NCBI RefSeq assembly: GCF_000417875.1
Contig: NW_006920891.1
Span: 177,487 to 202,257, forward strand
Direction of reading: 5' to 3'
Length of the DNA stretch: 24,771 bases
From: Pseudozyma flocculosa PF-1
Taxonomy: Eukaryota > Basidiomycota > Ustilaginomycetes > Ustilaginales > Ustilaginaceae
Below are positions 1 to 9,247 of this stretch, piece after piece. Every line of letters begins with the position of its first letter. Position 1 is the first letter of the stretch. Below the pieces are notes generated by a model. The model was not told the origin of the DNA, ran no database searches, and worked only from the letters and a program-made list of their open reading frames with translations. The position numbers and the translations under genes were made by a program.

Positions 1-2542
1 AGATCGGGCCCACGCCCGGTCCGCCGCCGCCGTGCGGGATGCTGAACGTCTTGTGCAGGTTGAGGTGCGTCACGTCGGCGCCCATGATGGCCGGGTTGGT
101 GAGCGCCACCTGCGCCTGCAGGTTGGCGCCGTCGAGGTAGACCTGGCCGCCGTTGCGGTGGACAATGTCAAACGCCTCCTGGATGCCCGAAAAGTAGCAA
201 CCGGTCGTGGCCGGCTCGGTAATCATCGTAGCCGCCAGCTCGTGCTTGTGCTTCTCGGCCTTGTCGCGCAGGTCGTCGAGGTCGATGCTGCCGTCGGCCT
301 TGGTCTTGACGGCAACGACGCGCATGCCGGCCATGATGGCCGAGGCCGGGTTGGTGCCGTGCGCCGACGTCGGGATCAAGCAGACGTCGCGCTTGCCCTC
401 GCCCTTGCTCTCGAGGTAGGCGCGGATGACCGAAAGGCCGGCAAACTCGCCCTGGGCGCCCGAGTTGGGCTGCAGAGACACGGCGGGGAAGCCAGTCAGC
501 GTGCACAGGTCGCGCTCGAGCTCGCGGATGAGGACGTCGTAGCCCTGCGCCTGCTCCTCGGGCGCAAACGGGTGGATCGAGCCAAACTCGGGCTTCGACA
601 GCAGCATCATGCTCGACGTCGAGTTGAGCTTCATGGTGCACGAGCCCAGCGGGATCATGGCGTGGACCAGCGAGAGGTCCTTGGCCTGCAGCGAGTGGAT
701 GTAGCGCAGCATCTGCGTCTCGGAGCGGTGCGCTGAGAAGACGGGCTGGGTGAGGAACTTCGACGTGCGGTCAAAGTTGGGCACGGGCGGCAGGTCCTGC
801 GACGACGACGACGACAACTCGCCCGACGAGGCGGGGCTGGGTGTCGAGATCTTGAGCGTGTCGACCGACGAGGCATCGAGGCCGAGTGCGTGGGCGCGCT
901 GGATGAGGTCCTCGGGCTTAAAGGGCACCTCGCCCGTCTTTGTCTGCTTGAGCGCATAGGCGAAGACGTTGACGACGTCGGTCAGCTCCTCGACCGAGAC
1001 AGTCTCGTCGAGCGTGATGCCGACGCGCGTGTCCGAGATCCTGCGCAGGTTGATGCCCGCCTGCTTGGCCTCCTGGTGGACGCGGACCGCGCCGACGCCC
1101 GCCTTTGCCAGGTCGACGGTGAGCGTGTCAAAGAAGGCGCCGTCGCGGTTGATGACGCGGGCGCCGAGCTCGGTCAGCTCGTGCTTGAGCAGGCGCGTCA
1201 GGCCGTGGACCTTGGCCGCGATCCTGCGCAGGCCGTCGGGCCCGTGGTAGACGGCGTACATGGCGCTCATGTTGGCCAGCAGCGCCTGGGCCGTGCAGAT
1301 GTTGGACGTGGCCTTCTCTCGTCGGATGTGCTGCTCGCGCGTTTGGAGCGCCAGGCGGTAGGCCGGCTGGCCCCTGGCGTCCTTGCTGAGGCCGACGAGG
1401 CGGCCGGGGATCTTGCGCTTGATCGAGTCGGTCACCGCGAAAAAGGCGGCATGCGGTCCTCCGTAGCCGGGCGGCACGCCAAAGCGGGCGGCGTTGCCGA
1501 GGGCGATGTCGGCACCCCACTCGCCCGGGGGCTTGAGCATGGTGAGGGCGAGAAGGTCGGTGGCGGCGATAACCATGCCTCCGGCCGACTTGACCTCCTT
1601 GGCCAGGCCGGCCCAGTCGGTGATGCGGCCGTCGACATCCGGGTACTGGACCAGAACGCCGATGATGTCGTCGCGCGCCACCTGCTCGGGGGGAGGCAGG
1701 CGGTGGCCGTCGGGGGTTCGGAGGTCGGTCTGGACGACCTTGATGCCGAAGCCCTTTGCCCTCTGGCGCAGCACGGCGAGCGTCTGGGGCAGGACGCCGC
1801 GGTCGACGAGGAACGTCTTGCGCTTGCTGCGGGTCTGGCCGTAGGCGAGGATCATGGCCTCTGCGGCGGCGGTGCCCTCGTCGAGGAGCGAGGCGTTGGC
1901 AATGTCGAGGCCGGTGAGGGACTTGACCATGGTCTGGAAGTTGATGAGCGACTCGAGGCGGCCCTGGGAGATCTCGGGCTGGTAGGGCGTGTAGCTCGTG
2001 TACCACGCCGGGTTCTCGAGGACGTTTCGCAGGATGACGGGGGGCACGAGGGTGTTTTGGTATCCCATGCCGATGAGGCTCTTGAAGGGCTTGTTCATCT
2101 TGGCAATCTCCTCTCCGCGCCTGGCCAGCTCGCTCTCGGAGAGGGGCTTGATGGACTCGGAGTGCGAGGCGTCCTCCTTCAGGCGGACGGGCTGTGGCAC
2201 CGTGTCGGCGATGAAGTCCTCCATGTTCGAGTAGCCGATGGCCGAGAGCATCTTGTGCAGGTCGCTGTCGCGGGGGCCGAGGTGCCTGGGCTCAAAGGTG
2301 TCGAGGGGCGCAAAGAGCGACTTTGCCACGTGGGCCGACCCGAGCTCGGGGGCATTCTCGGTCGAGCTCTGGGTGGCGAGGAGGCGGAGCGAGGCGGGGA
2401 GCGGGGAGAAGACGTTGCGGGCGCGGACGGGGCGTGCGACGGCCAGCCTGGAGCTCGATGCGACGGCCGAGCAGAAGCCGCGGGTGGCGCCACCGGTGGC
2501 GAGGCGGGTGCGGGCCGCGAGGGATGCGCTGAGCGGCGACAT
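1..2542 (-). CDS. GCV2: Glycine dehydrogenase (decarboxylating), glycine cleavage system P-protein, mitochondrial; C-terminus outside window
   Basis: PLP enzyme that decarboxylates glycine and passes the aminomethyl group to the lipoyl arm of H-protein in the mitochondrial matrix. One open frame runs from ATG at 2542-2540 to the left edge, about 847 codons with no intron. The first ~70 residues are rich in Arg, Ser and Ala and nearly free of acidic residues, as expected of a mitochondrial presequence. Family blocks seen in order: FEPRHLGPRDSD near residue 80, YTPYQPEISQGRLESL, TSNICTAQALLANM, IPLGSCTMKLN, SAHGTNPASA, and HLNLHKTFSIPHGGGGPG with the PLP-binding lysine at codon 50-52 (about K831). 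The family is usually about 1,000-1,050 residues, so roughly 200 C-terminal residues lie outside the window. A Ser-rich stretch (about 784-835) sits in the linker between the two halves. The break is only the window edge. Confidence 0.97.
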   Translation of the reverse strand, partial: MSPLSASLAARTRLATGGATRGFCSAVASSSRLAVARPVRARNVFSPLPASLRLLATQSSTENAPELGSAHVAKSLFAPLDTFEPRHLGPRDSDLHKMLSAIGYSNMEDFIADTVPQPVRLKEDASHSESIKPLSESELARRGEEIAKMNKPFKSLIGMGYQNTLVPPVILRNVLENPAWYTSYTPYQPEISQGRLESLINFQTMVKSLTGLDIANASLLDEGTAAAEAMILAYGQTRSKRKTFLVDRGVLPQTLAVLRQRAKGFGIKVVQTDLRTPDGHRLPPPEQVARDDIIGVLVQYPDVDGRITDWAGLAKEVKSAGGMVIAATDLLALTMLKPPGEWGADIALGNAARFGVPPGYGGPHAAFFAVTDSIKRKIPGRLVGLSKDARGQPAYRLALQTREQHIRREKATSNICTAQALLANMSAMYAVYHGPDGLRRIAAKVHGLTRLLKHELTELGARVINRDGAFFDTLTVDLAKAGVGAVRVHQEAKQAGINLRRISDTRVGITLDETVSVEELTDVVNVFAYALKQTKTGEVPFKPEDLIQRAHALGLDASSVDTLKISTPSPASSGELSSSSSQDLPPVPNFDRTSKFLTQPVFSAHRSETQMLRYIHSLQAKDLSLVHAMIPLGSCTMKLNSTSSMMLLSKPEFGSIHPFAPEEQAQGYDVLIRELERDLCTLTGFPAVSLQPNSGAQGEFAGLSVIRAYLESKGEGKRDVCLIPTSAHGTNPASAIMAGMRVVAVKTKADGSIDLDDLRDKAEKHKHELAATMITEPATTGCYFSGIQEAFDIVHRNGGQVYLDGANLQAQVALTNPAIMGADVTHLNLHKTFSIPHGGGGPGVGPI

Positions 2543-3683
2543 TGCTGCGATGTCGACGGGGGGTTCAGCGCCGGGGAGAAGGAAGTGCAAGGGAGGAGGC
2601 GAATGAGCAAAGGAGCAGGAGAGACGAGGCAAAATGCAGGAGAGTCGACCGGCTCTCGATGCACACTACGCAGCCACGGCCGTCAAGGGACAGCAGACGA
2701 AGCGGGGGTCAAGAGGGGATGATGAAGAGGATGGGGGGGGGAGAGGAGGGAGGGGGGCGGAAGAGCAAGGAGAGTGTGAAGGTGGTGGTGGTGGAGAGCA
2801 AAGGGGTGAGGTGGATGATGGCGAGGTCAACGACGACGGCGAGGCACGCTTGGCACACCAGCGAAGGAGCTGGCAGGCCCGCGTTCGAGGAGCGAGGCGG
2901 CTCGTCTGAGCTGGAGCACGGCGGGAACGACGACGACGAGAGCAACAATTCGAGACGGCTGCTCGCGAAGGCTTGGCTGAGGCGGGTGGCAGCGAGAGCG
3001 AGAGCGTGGAGCGTCAAGCGGTACGTTCCGCCAGGCCAAGCTCAAAAATTACCTTTAGAGGCAGGTCTCCGCCTCGCCGCTCTGTCGCTGTGGGGTCCGG
3101 GCGCCCGCTTCGGAAGTTTGCCGGCGGCGGGTGGGCCCCTGCCCTGCCTCCGGCCTGCCCTGGCTGCCCGCCTGCGCGCGCGGGGGCCTGCCTACCGGTA
3201 GATGGGCTGGCGCACCCTGGAGCTGGCCTCGGCCTCGAGGCCATCGTCGACGACGCCACCTGCTACCTGCCTCTTATGGTAACGCCCGACCCACCCCGTC
3301 GTCGGTCGATACTGTACGGAAGCCTGTCTTCCTTGCTTTTTGTCGCGACGCCTGCCTGCCATGCCGTCCGCACACGTTACGCACCTCGCCTTGTCCAATC
3401 AATCGTCGGCAGGCTGGCCACCATGGGGTCTGGCGTCGAGTCATCCCTCCCTCCGCTCTCGGCTTAGGCCAGGCCCATCACCGCGATATCGCAAGCCTCT
3501 CCTGTGGTTTCCACCCCGCACTTGCTCTGATGATGGCGGTGACGACCAAGTTCAGGCGCCGGCTGGGTAATCGTGCGAATCACAGCGCTCGGATTGGACA
3601 CGAAGCAGGCCGGGAAGGCGCGAGGCCAACGAAGCCGGCGCCCCCGGAGCCTTCGCCGCTTTCAACGCGGCTCACTGACCGTG

Positions 3684-3708
3684 CCAGGCCAGGCCAGGCC
3701 AGGCAGGC
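3684..3708. repeat. (CCAGG)n pentanucleotide repeat
   Basis: About four to five direct copies of CCAGG in non-coding DNA between GCV2 and CCZ1. Confidence 0.75.
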
Positions 3709-3936
3709 CGGGTCAACAAAAAAGTTCGGGGCGCGAAGAAAAAAAAACAAATCCACGGAAAATCGGCTTCGGGCCAGGCCGACATGCGAGGGCGAGCGGG
3801 CGGGCGGGCTTCGGTCGGGCTGGCATGCCAGCAGCGCCCACGGGTAGGCAAGCCTTTCACGCCGACGCCGCGGCCGTTTGGTCCGACCGGGGCTGCGCCC
3901 TCCTCGTCCGTCCGCTTGGCCCGCGGCCGCTACCGC

Positions 3937-3975
3937 CATGGGCATGGCATGGCATGGCACCGCATGGCGTGGCAT
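3937..3975. repeat. (ATGGC)n imperfect pentanucleotide repeat
   Basis: Direct copies of ATGGC, with diverged units toward the right end, just downstream of the CCZ1 stop on the minus strand. Confidence 0.75.
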
Positions 3976-4026
3976 CGCAGAGTAGTAGTGGTCATCTACC
4001 GAACCAGCCCCTGTCGCCGACCCGCT

Positions 4027-7000
4027 TCAGATGCCAAACGAGGGGAACTCGTTGGCCACCCGGCGCAGCTCGTTGTCGCAATCGACGATGCTCACGCTCC
4101 GCCCGCCCATCAGCATGTAGGTGGCGTTGCAGACGGCGCTTGCCATCTCGCCGCGCGCTTGGGCAAGCGTCGGCGCCGCCGCGCTCGCAGTCGCAGTCGC
4201 ACCCGTACCAGCTGCCGCCGCCGCAGCAGCAGCAGCAGGCGACGCGAGAGGCTGCCCGACCCGGCTCGCCACCCACGTCTTGCCGTTGTTGGATCGCGCA
4301 AACGTCTCGCGGATGCCGTGCCTGCGCAGGAACGACGAGGGGATGCAGACCGACCAGGGGCCGATCGCGATGCGTGAGCCAGAGTCGTCAGTCTCGATGT
4401 CATCGAGGGCGAGCTATCCTGAATTGACCCCACTCACCTTTCAATGACCGACTTGGCGGCCAGGCAGTGGCCCAGCGCACACGCCTCGGTCTCCTCGTCG
4501 AGCTTCTGCGCCGTCTCGTCGTGCAGCCGGTTGTGCATCGTCAGCGTCGCCCCGTCGAGGTGCAGGAAGCGCGATGCCCGCTCCTCTTCCCCCGCCAGCC
4601 GGGCCTTGTGCGCGCGCTCGTGGTCGTTGAGCATGCGCTGCGCGCGGCGCAGCACCTCCCATGCCGGCGACAGGATGCTCTCGACGCCGGACGCTTGCGT
4701 AGAGCCGCTCCTTGACGACTTCAGCGAGGTCGCGGACCGGCGTCGTCGCTGGTTGCGGTCGACGCGCTCAATGATGACGATCGTCAGCAGGCGACGCTGC
4801 GGAAAGGAAACGATCAGGAGTGCGTGAATGAGCGGACGGTGTGCGTGTCTCGGTGACCAGGGCGGCGGGAACGCGGCACTCACGCTCGTAAAGGAGACCT
4901 CGAGCTCGACAAGATCGTCGTCGTCGTCGACGTCGTCGCCGTCCCTCGCCCCGTCTACGCCCCCGCGCTCGGCCATCTCGGCGGAGAGCGTGTCGTCGCC
5001 GCCATGGAGGAAGCACGGAAAGGACTGGAACGGGACCGGCTCCTCGTCGCCCCACCCATCCAGCTCAAAGTCGTGGTGGATCGATGCCAGCTTCTCCTCG
5101 GCTTGCAGTCGGGGATTGCCGGCGCCCGCAGCGGGTCCCGGCGTGGTCGACGTCTCGCTCGTCTTGGCTACGGCCTCACCGGCAGGATCGATCGACTGCA
5201 TCTTGCCGACCCCGCCTCCGGACGCAGCATCTTCCTTGCTGGTTTCGGCAGTCTGTGCCGCGACCGGCGCTGCTGGCTTGGCCTTGAGCGGCTTAGAAGA
5301 GTACCATGCCGCAGACGTGACCGAGATCGACGGGAATGCCTTTGTGGACTCGGTCGTCGAGACCGACGGCGACCTCGCCAGGTCCTCGGACTTGCCCCCG
5401 TCTTCCTCGTCGATGCTCGCATCGCCGTCGAGGACAGCCCCGCCGCTTGGCTGTAAGACATCGCTGACCGAGCCCACGGACTCGTCGGCATCGCCTCTGC
5501 TGCCCTCGACGCCAAAGTCGCGAGCGCGGACTGTAGCCGTGCTGGGCTCGCGTGTCGCTGGGCTCGGTCGAAGACCAGCCACGCCGTCGCCCAGCGCCTC
5601 CGCGAGCTCTGCGACGTCAACATCGGGCTGGGTGAGCGACTCACGCCTCTGACTGTCCATGGTCGTGTCTGCGTCGATGTCTGAAGCTCCAGGATCAGGG
5701 GCACTCGCGGACGTCGCCGTCGGACTCGCTGCCTCTTGCGCAGATCGGGCTATCCCACCGTCCGTGCTCGTCGCACTGATGCCCAGGCCCAGAGAGGCAC
5801 CGAGGCCTTTCCAGGCGTTTTCGGCGCCTGTCCACATCTTGCCCGCGTCCTGGATCGGGATGGCGTCGGCAAGGCGTTGCTGCAAGCCCTGAAAAGGTCC
5901 AGAAGCTTCCTTGGTCTCGCTGTGGCCGGTGTCGTCGACATGAACTGCAGCCGCGCCGCCAGTGGCGTCCTGCGATGCGGTTCCTCCCGCATCGTCGCTG
6001 GCCCCGCCAGCGGCAGCGCTGGCTTCCGATGAGGCGAGACCTGATCCGGCCTGGGCGGTCGTGTCCACCTGCCCTTCGACGGCCTGTTTGGTCGCAGCCG
6101 AATGCTCTGGGCTGGCAGGCTCCGAGACCACGCCCCGCTCCGAAGCCACCTCGCTGCTGGCGCCCTTGAAGGTGAGGCCCTTGCCGATGTTTGCAAACAT
6201 GCCGCCCCAAGCCGACCACTTGCCGGCGTCCTGGAACGAAGAGGGCGTGCTGGAGGCGCTCTCGTCCTTGGCGTTGCCCTTGCCCTTGGGCGAGGCCGAG
6301 GGGGCCGTCTTGATCTTGAGCGCCGTCGCCGTCGTCTGCCGACTCTTGCTGCTACGGCTGCTCTTCTTGTCGCGCACGGCGCCCGTGACAGTCTTGCGCT
6401 TGCTGTCGCCCACACCCGCCGCCGTCGCTGCTCTTATCAGCGCCCGTTCCCGCTCGAGCCCGGTGAGGTGGCTGATGACCCTTTTCAGGATGTCGACCCG
6501 CTCGCTCGCCTCGAGGAAGCGCGGCGTCGAGTCCGACGCGAGTTCCGGCGCCTCGGCAGCGGCGTCCGTGTCGAAGCAGCCGGCGTCCGTGGGTGGCCAG
6601 AGGACCAGGGTGTCTGACAGCACGACCAGCTCCTTGCACGGCTGCTGCCGCTGCTGCTGCGTCTGCCGCCGCGGTTGATCAGCGTTGGAGGCCTGGTCGT
6701 CGTAGGCGACCGACGGTACGGCATCACCAGCGAGGTGCCTTGAGGCAAAGTCGTTCATCAGGCGGGCCAGCTTGGATCGTGGCGCGCTCGGCACGACAGA
6801 TATTCCCCCAAGCGACTCGGTGAACATGCTCTGGTCGAGCTCGCGGACGTCGTCAGACGAGGCCTGGACCGACGACTCGAGGTTCCAGCTCCAGGTCCAG
6901 ACGGAGAAGTAGCGCTCGAGCGCCCTCTCTAGGCTCTTGCGGCCGTTGTCGGCGCGGAGGATGCGCGAGGGCGGTCCGTTGAGGAGGCGCCAGTCTCTCC

Positions 7001-7619
7001 AGGCGCTGCGGATGCACTCTTCGATCCACTCGTCCGAGAGCCAGGCGTCGTGGTAGTCTCGCGACTCCCTCTTTCGCGATGAGGCGGCTGCGGCGTCGGC
7101 GGGCTCGGTAGCGGAGGCGAGTTTGCGGGCCGTGCTGGGGAGGTCTATGCTGGCGTGGATCCAGAGGCCGTGCTGGACCTCGAGGAGGACGAGGCGGCGC
7201 TTGCTCGAGTGTACGTTCCAGCACCGGGGCCTGGTCAAGGGAGCGCTGTCTCGACGTCTGGCTCCGTCGGCGCTGTTGCTGTGAGAGCTATCGGTGACCA
7301 TATTTCCGAACTCGACGAGACCCTTTGCGATGCCAATCTGGCGGAGCATGCGCTCCTGGGTGACGGCGCGCTCCCGAGACGTGTAGAAGAGGATCTGTGC
7401 GGCATCGGCGGCGGCATCCTCGGAGCCTGCGCCCTTTGGACGGAGTGCGGGCGCGAATATGGTGAAGTAAGTCAGGGAAGCCGGCTTGTAGGCGGGCGGA
7501 GGTGGCGGCGGCGGTGGCTGTGCAGGGACGGTCGACGAGGGGTCGCTGGCATCGGCCGCCGCCGCGTTGGAGGTGGGCGATGGAGCATAAGGATTGAGGA
7601 CGGCGGGCAGGAACGACAT
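4027..7619 (-). CDS. CCZ1: Vacuolar fusion protein CCZ1 (MON1-CCZ1 GEF subunit for Ypt7/Rab7)
   Basis: With MON1, CCZ1 activates the Rab7-type GTPase Ypt7 on late endosomes and autophagosomes before vacuole fusion. Proposed exons are 7619-4884, 4796-4438 and 4321-4027 (1,129 residues). Both introns start GTGAGT; intron 1 is 87 nt and stop-free. Residues ~50-180 match the first longin domain (TYFTIFAPALRP, ILFYTSRE, QIGIAKGLVEF). Then come the conserved second-domain helix (LERALERYFSVW), FGGISFFPL-like SLGGISVVPSAP and ELVVLSDTLVLWPP. The C-terminal longin elements are in the last two exons. A Pro run lies at residues 35-42, a Ser/Ala/Asp-rich disordered insert at ~430-880 and nine alanines in the last exon. 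Most homologues are 400-700 residues, so the insert accounts for the size. The second intron (4437-4322) is uncertain; see findings. Upstream in-frame sequence to 8003 looks like leader, so ATG 7619 is preferred. Confidence 0.9.
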
Positions 7620-8578
7620 TGGCTTGCCGCCCAGCGAAGGTGGCGCTCGTCGATCAGTGACCCTGAGCGGTCGTGACAAGATGAGTAGATGTGAGGTTGT
7701 CGCGACGGTGGTGGAGGGAGGGAGAGGGAGGGAGGGGAGGAGAGAGAAGGAGGGCGCGACCGGACCAGACCAACACCTCGAGCGGCCGAGGGGCGGCCGC
7801 CGAAATTGCTTGCATGTGGAGAGGGTCGCACGAGCCAGCCAAAGATCGCCCGCCACCACATGTATATCGCCTCGATACTCGACCACCATCACTGCGGCCC
7901 CACAGCGTCGGATCCACACTCTGTCGACCGCCCCACAACGCCCCTCAGAGTGCCATTCATGGCACGACTCCTCTGCCGTTGAAGCAGCCCAGGGGCGCGC
8001 CACGCCTTGGGCCCGACCCGGCCGCGCTGATTTTATCTTCCCTGCGACTCAGCCCTCTCCTCCAGGCCACCAAAGCGCCCGTCGAGGCTGACAGCGGGCC
8101 AGCTCTCAACTCCCATCATCAGGCAAAGCAGCGCTCCTTACTCGATACCAGCCCTTTTCAGACGAGCACAATGCACCCGCACAAACCGGCTGCCGCGAGA
8201 CAAGTGGCTTGGATTTGATAGAGTCGGAGACAGGATCACAGCTCGCATCCACCGCTGGAGCCTTCGCCCTGCCGAGCGTCACGCACAGACAGCGCGGCAG
8301 CTTGACATCCGAGGGCGGAGAACGATGCTCGACAAGCGCCAATGGCAGAGCCTGGCTGACGGGTGGCCAGACGAGGTGTGGCTCACGGCCGCGAGGGTGC
8401 GCGATCCGATGGGGATTGGTGGGGGGATGAGCTGAACGCCAAGCCGATTAAGGTTCCGAGCGAGCGAGACGACTGTCGTCGTGGGAGGGTTGCCCAGAGA
8501 GACCGCGCCGTGACGATGCTGCGCCCTACTGAAGGCGACGAGTGCCACGGGCGAGGAGCGAGGAAAAGGTGGCGACCA
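7620..8578. other. Intergenic region: CCZ1 promoter and 3' flank of the orphan coiled-coil gene
   Basis: About 960 bp with no supportable gene. It should contain the CCZ1 5' leader and promoter on the minus strand. Purine-rich GGGA/GGA runs at 7700-7760 read as CT-rich on the CCZ1 strand, typical of fungal core promoters and leaders. A TATA-like element is listed separately. Confidence 0.55.
8029..8037 (-). promoter_or_regulatory. Possible TATA-like element for CCZ1 (GATAAAATC)
   Basis: An AT-rich GATAAAATC on the minus strand in strongly GC-rich DNA, about 410 nt upstream of the CCZ1 ATG and followed by a CT-rich tract. A similar GATAAAAG lies upstream of the chitinase. The assignment rests on position and composition only. 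Confidence 0.3.
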
Positions 8579-9247
8579 TCACTTGTCCGAGACGGCGCTG
8601 ACGCTCGACTCGTCGTCGTCCAGCTGGACGAAGGCGACGTCGGAGGGGCGGCAGGGGATGGTTCCGTGCTGACGGAGGAAGTCTTCGTAGCAATCATCGC
8701 ACACGAAGTGTCGAAGCGCCCTCTCCAGGCGGCGGTTCTTGTCGGTGAGAGCCTCGACCTCCGTCTTGAGGCGGGCCACCTCGTCGTGCGCCGTGGCGAG
8801 CGGTGTGGCCGTCTTGACCTGGGCGGGCGTCTGGAGGGCTGTCTTGGCCTGGGCGGGCGTCTGGAGGGCCGTCTTGGCCTGGGCGAGCGCCTGGAGGGCC
8901 GTCTTGACCTCAAACTCGGCCACCGCAGCTGTCGTTTTGAGCTTCAGCTCGATCGCCTCGATCGCCATCTTGCCCTTCAAGGCTGCCAGCTCCTTCTCGA
9001 GGTGGGTGAGGTTGGTCATGCGCTTGGCGAGGCCAGCCTCGAGCTCGCGGACGCGCTCAGCCTGCAAATCGGCCTGGGCCTTGTCGAGAAAGCCGCCGCG
9101 GGCCGCCGTGGTAGCACCGACAACCGTGGGCTTAGACTCCTTTAGGCTCTGGTCGCAGGCAACGAGGATGCAGAGGACGACAAGGCCGATGAGCAGGCCG
9201 AGGAGAACTCCCCTCGCGGCTTCCACCACGAAGTCGGATAGCGACAT
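8579..9247 (-). CDS. Hypothetical membrane-anchored coiled-coil protein with 10-residue repeats and a possible CCHC metal site
   Basis: I do not recognise this 222-residue, single-exon protein. A hydrophobic segment at about residues 12-31 (VLLGLLIGLVVLCILVA) looks like one membrane anchor. Residues ~52-178 are Ala/Lys/Glu/Leu-rich and probably coiled coil. Inside lie three 10-residue repeats (KTALQ[AT][LP]AQ[AV], residues 115-144) and a degenerate fourth unit. The C-terminal part has C183-x2-C186, H194 and C199, a spacing that could bind zinc, followed by an acidic Asp/Ser tail. The ATG at 9247-9245 is the first in frame and begins the hydrophobic segment. A TATATA-like element lies about 147 nt upstream. 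A single-pass ER or vesicle tether-like protein would fit the architecture, but nothing shows the function. The smooth coding composition and N-terminal anchor make it likely a real gene. Confidence 0.75.
   Translation of the reverse strand: MSLSDFVVEAARGVLLGLLIGLVVLCILVACDQSLKESKPTVVGATTAARGGFLDKAQADLQAERVRELEAGLAKRMTNLTHLEKELAALKGKMAIEAIELKLKTTAAVAEFEVKTALQALAQAKTALQTPAQAKTALQTPAQVKTATPLATAHDEVARLKTEVEALTDKNRRLERALRHFVCDDCYEDFLRQHGTIPCRPSDVAFVQLDDDESSVSAVSDK
8811..8909 (-). repeat. Three 30-bp direct repeats plus a partial unit inside the orphan gene
   Basis: Units at 8811-8840, 8841-8870 and 8871-8900 begin GTCTTG[AG]CCTGGGCG on the plus strand, and a fourth partial copy starts at 8901. 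The period is a multiple of three, so each unit encodes ten residues and the frame is kept. Near-identity at the DNA level suggests recent tandem duplication. Confidence 0.9.

Larger units (their letters stand above)
2543..4026. other. Intergenic region: upstream of GCV2, downstream of CCZ1
   Basis: About 1.5 kb without a gene I can support. Open frames here lack family features and overlap on both strands, as expected in GC-rich DNA. It should hold the GCV2 promoter (minus strand), starting at 2543. Visible structure is short tandem repeats (CCAGG near 3684, ATGGC near 3937), A-runs at 3718-3750 and a CCAAT-like CCAATCAATC near 3396-3405. No clear TATA box or terminator was identified. Confidence 0.6.

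Noticed and set aside
890..2722. 610-codon plus-strand open frame
   Set aside because: It is antisense to the conserved GCV2 coding frame, with repetitive Val/Gly/Leu/Asp composition and no domain. Such frames arise from the GC-rich codon use of the true gene.
7620..8003. N-terminal extension of CCZ1 up to 8003
   Set aside because: The extra residues cover the CT-rich leader and the family similarity begins only after the ATG at 7619.
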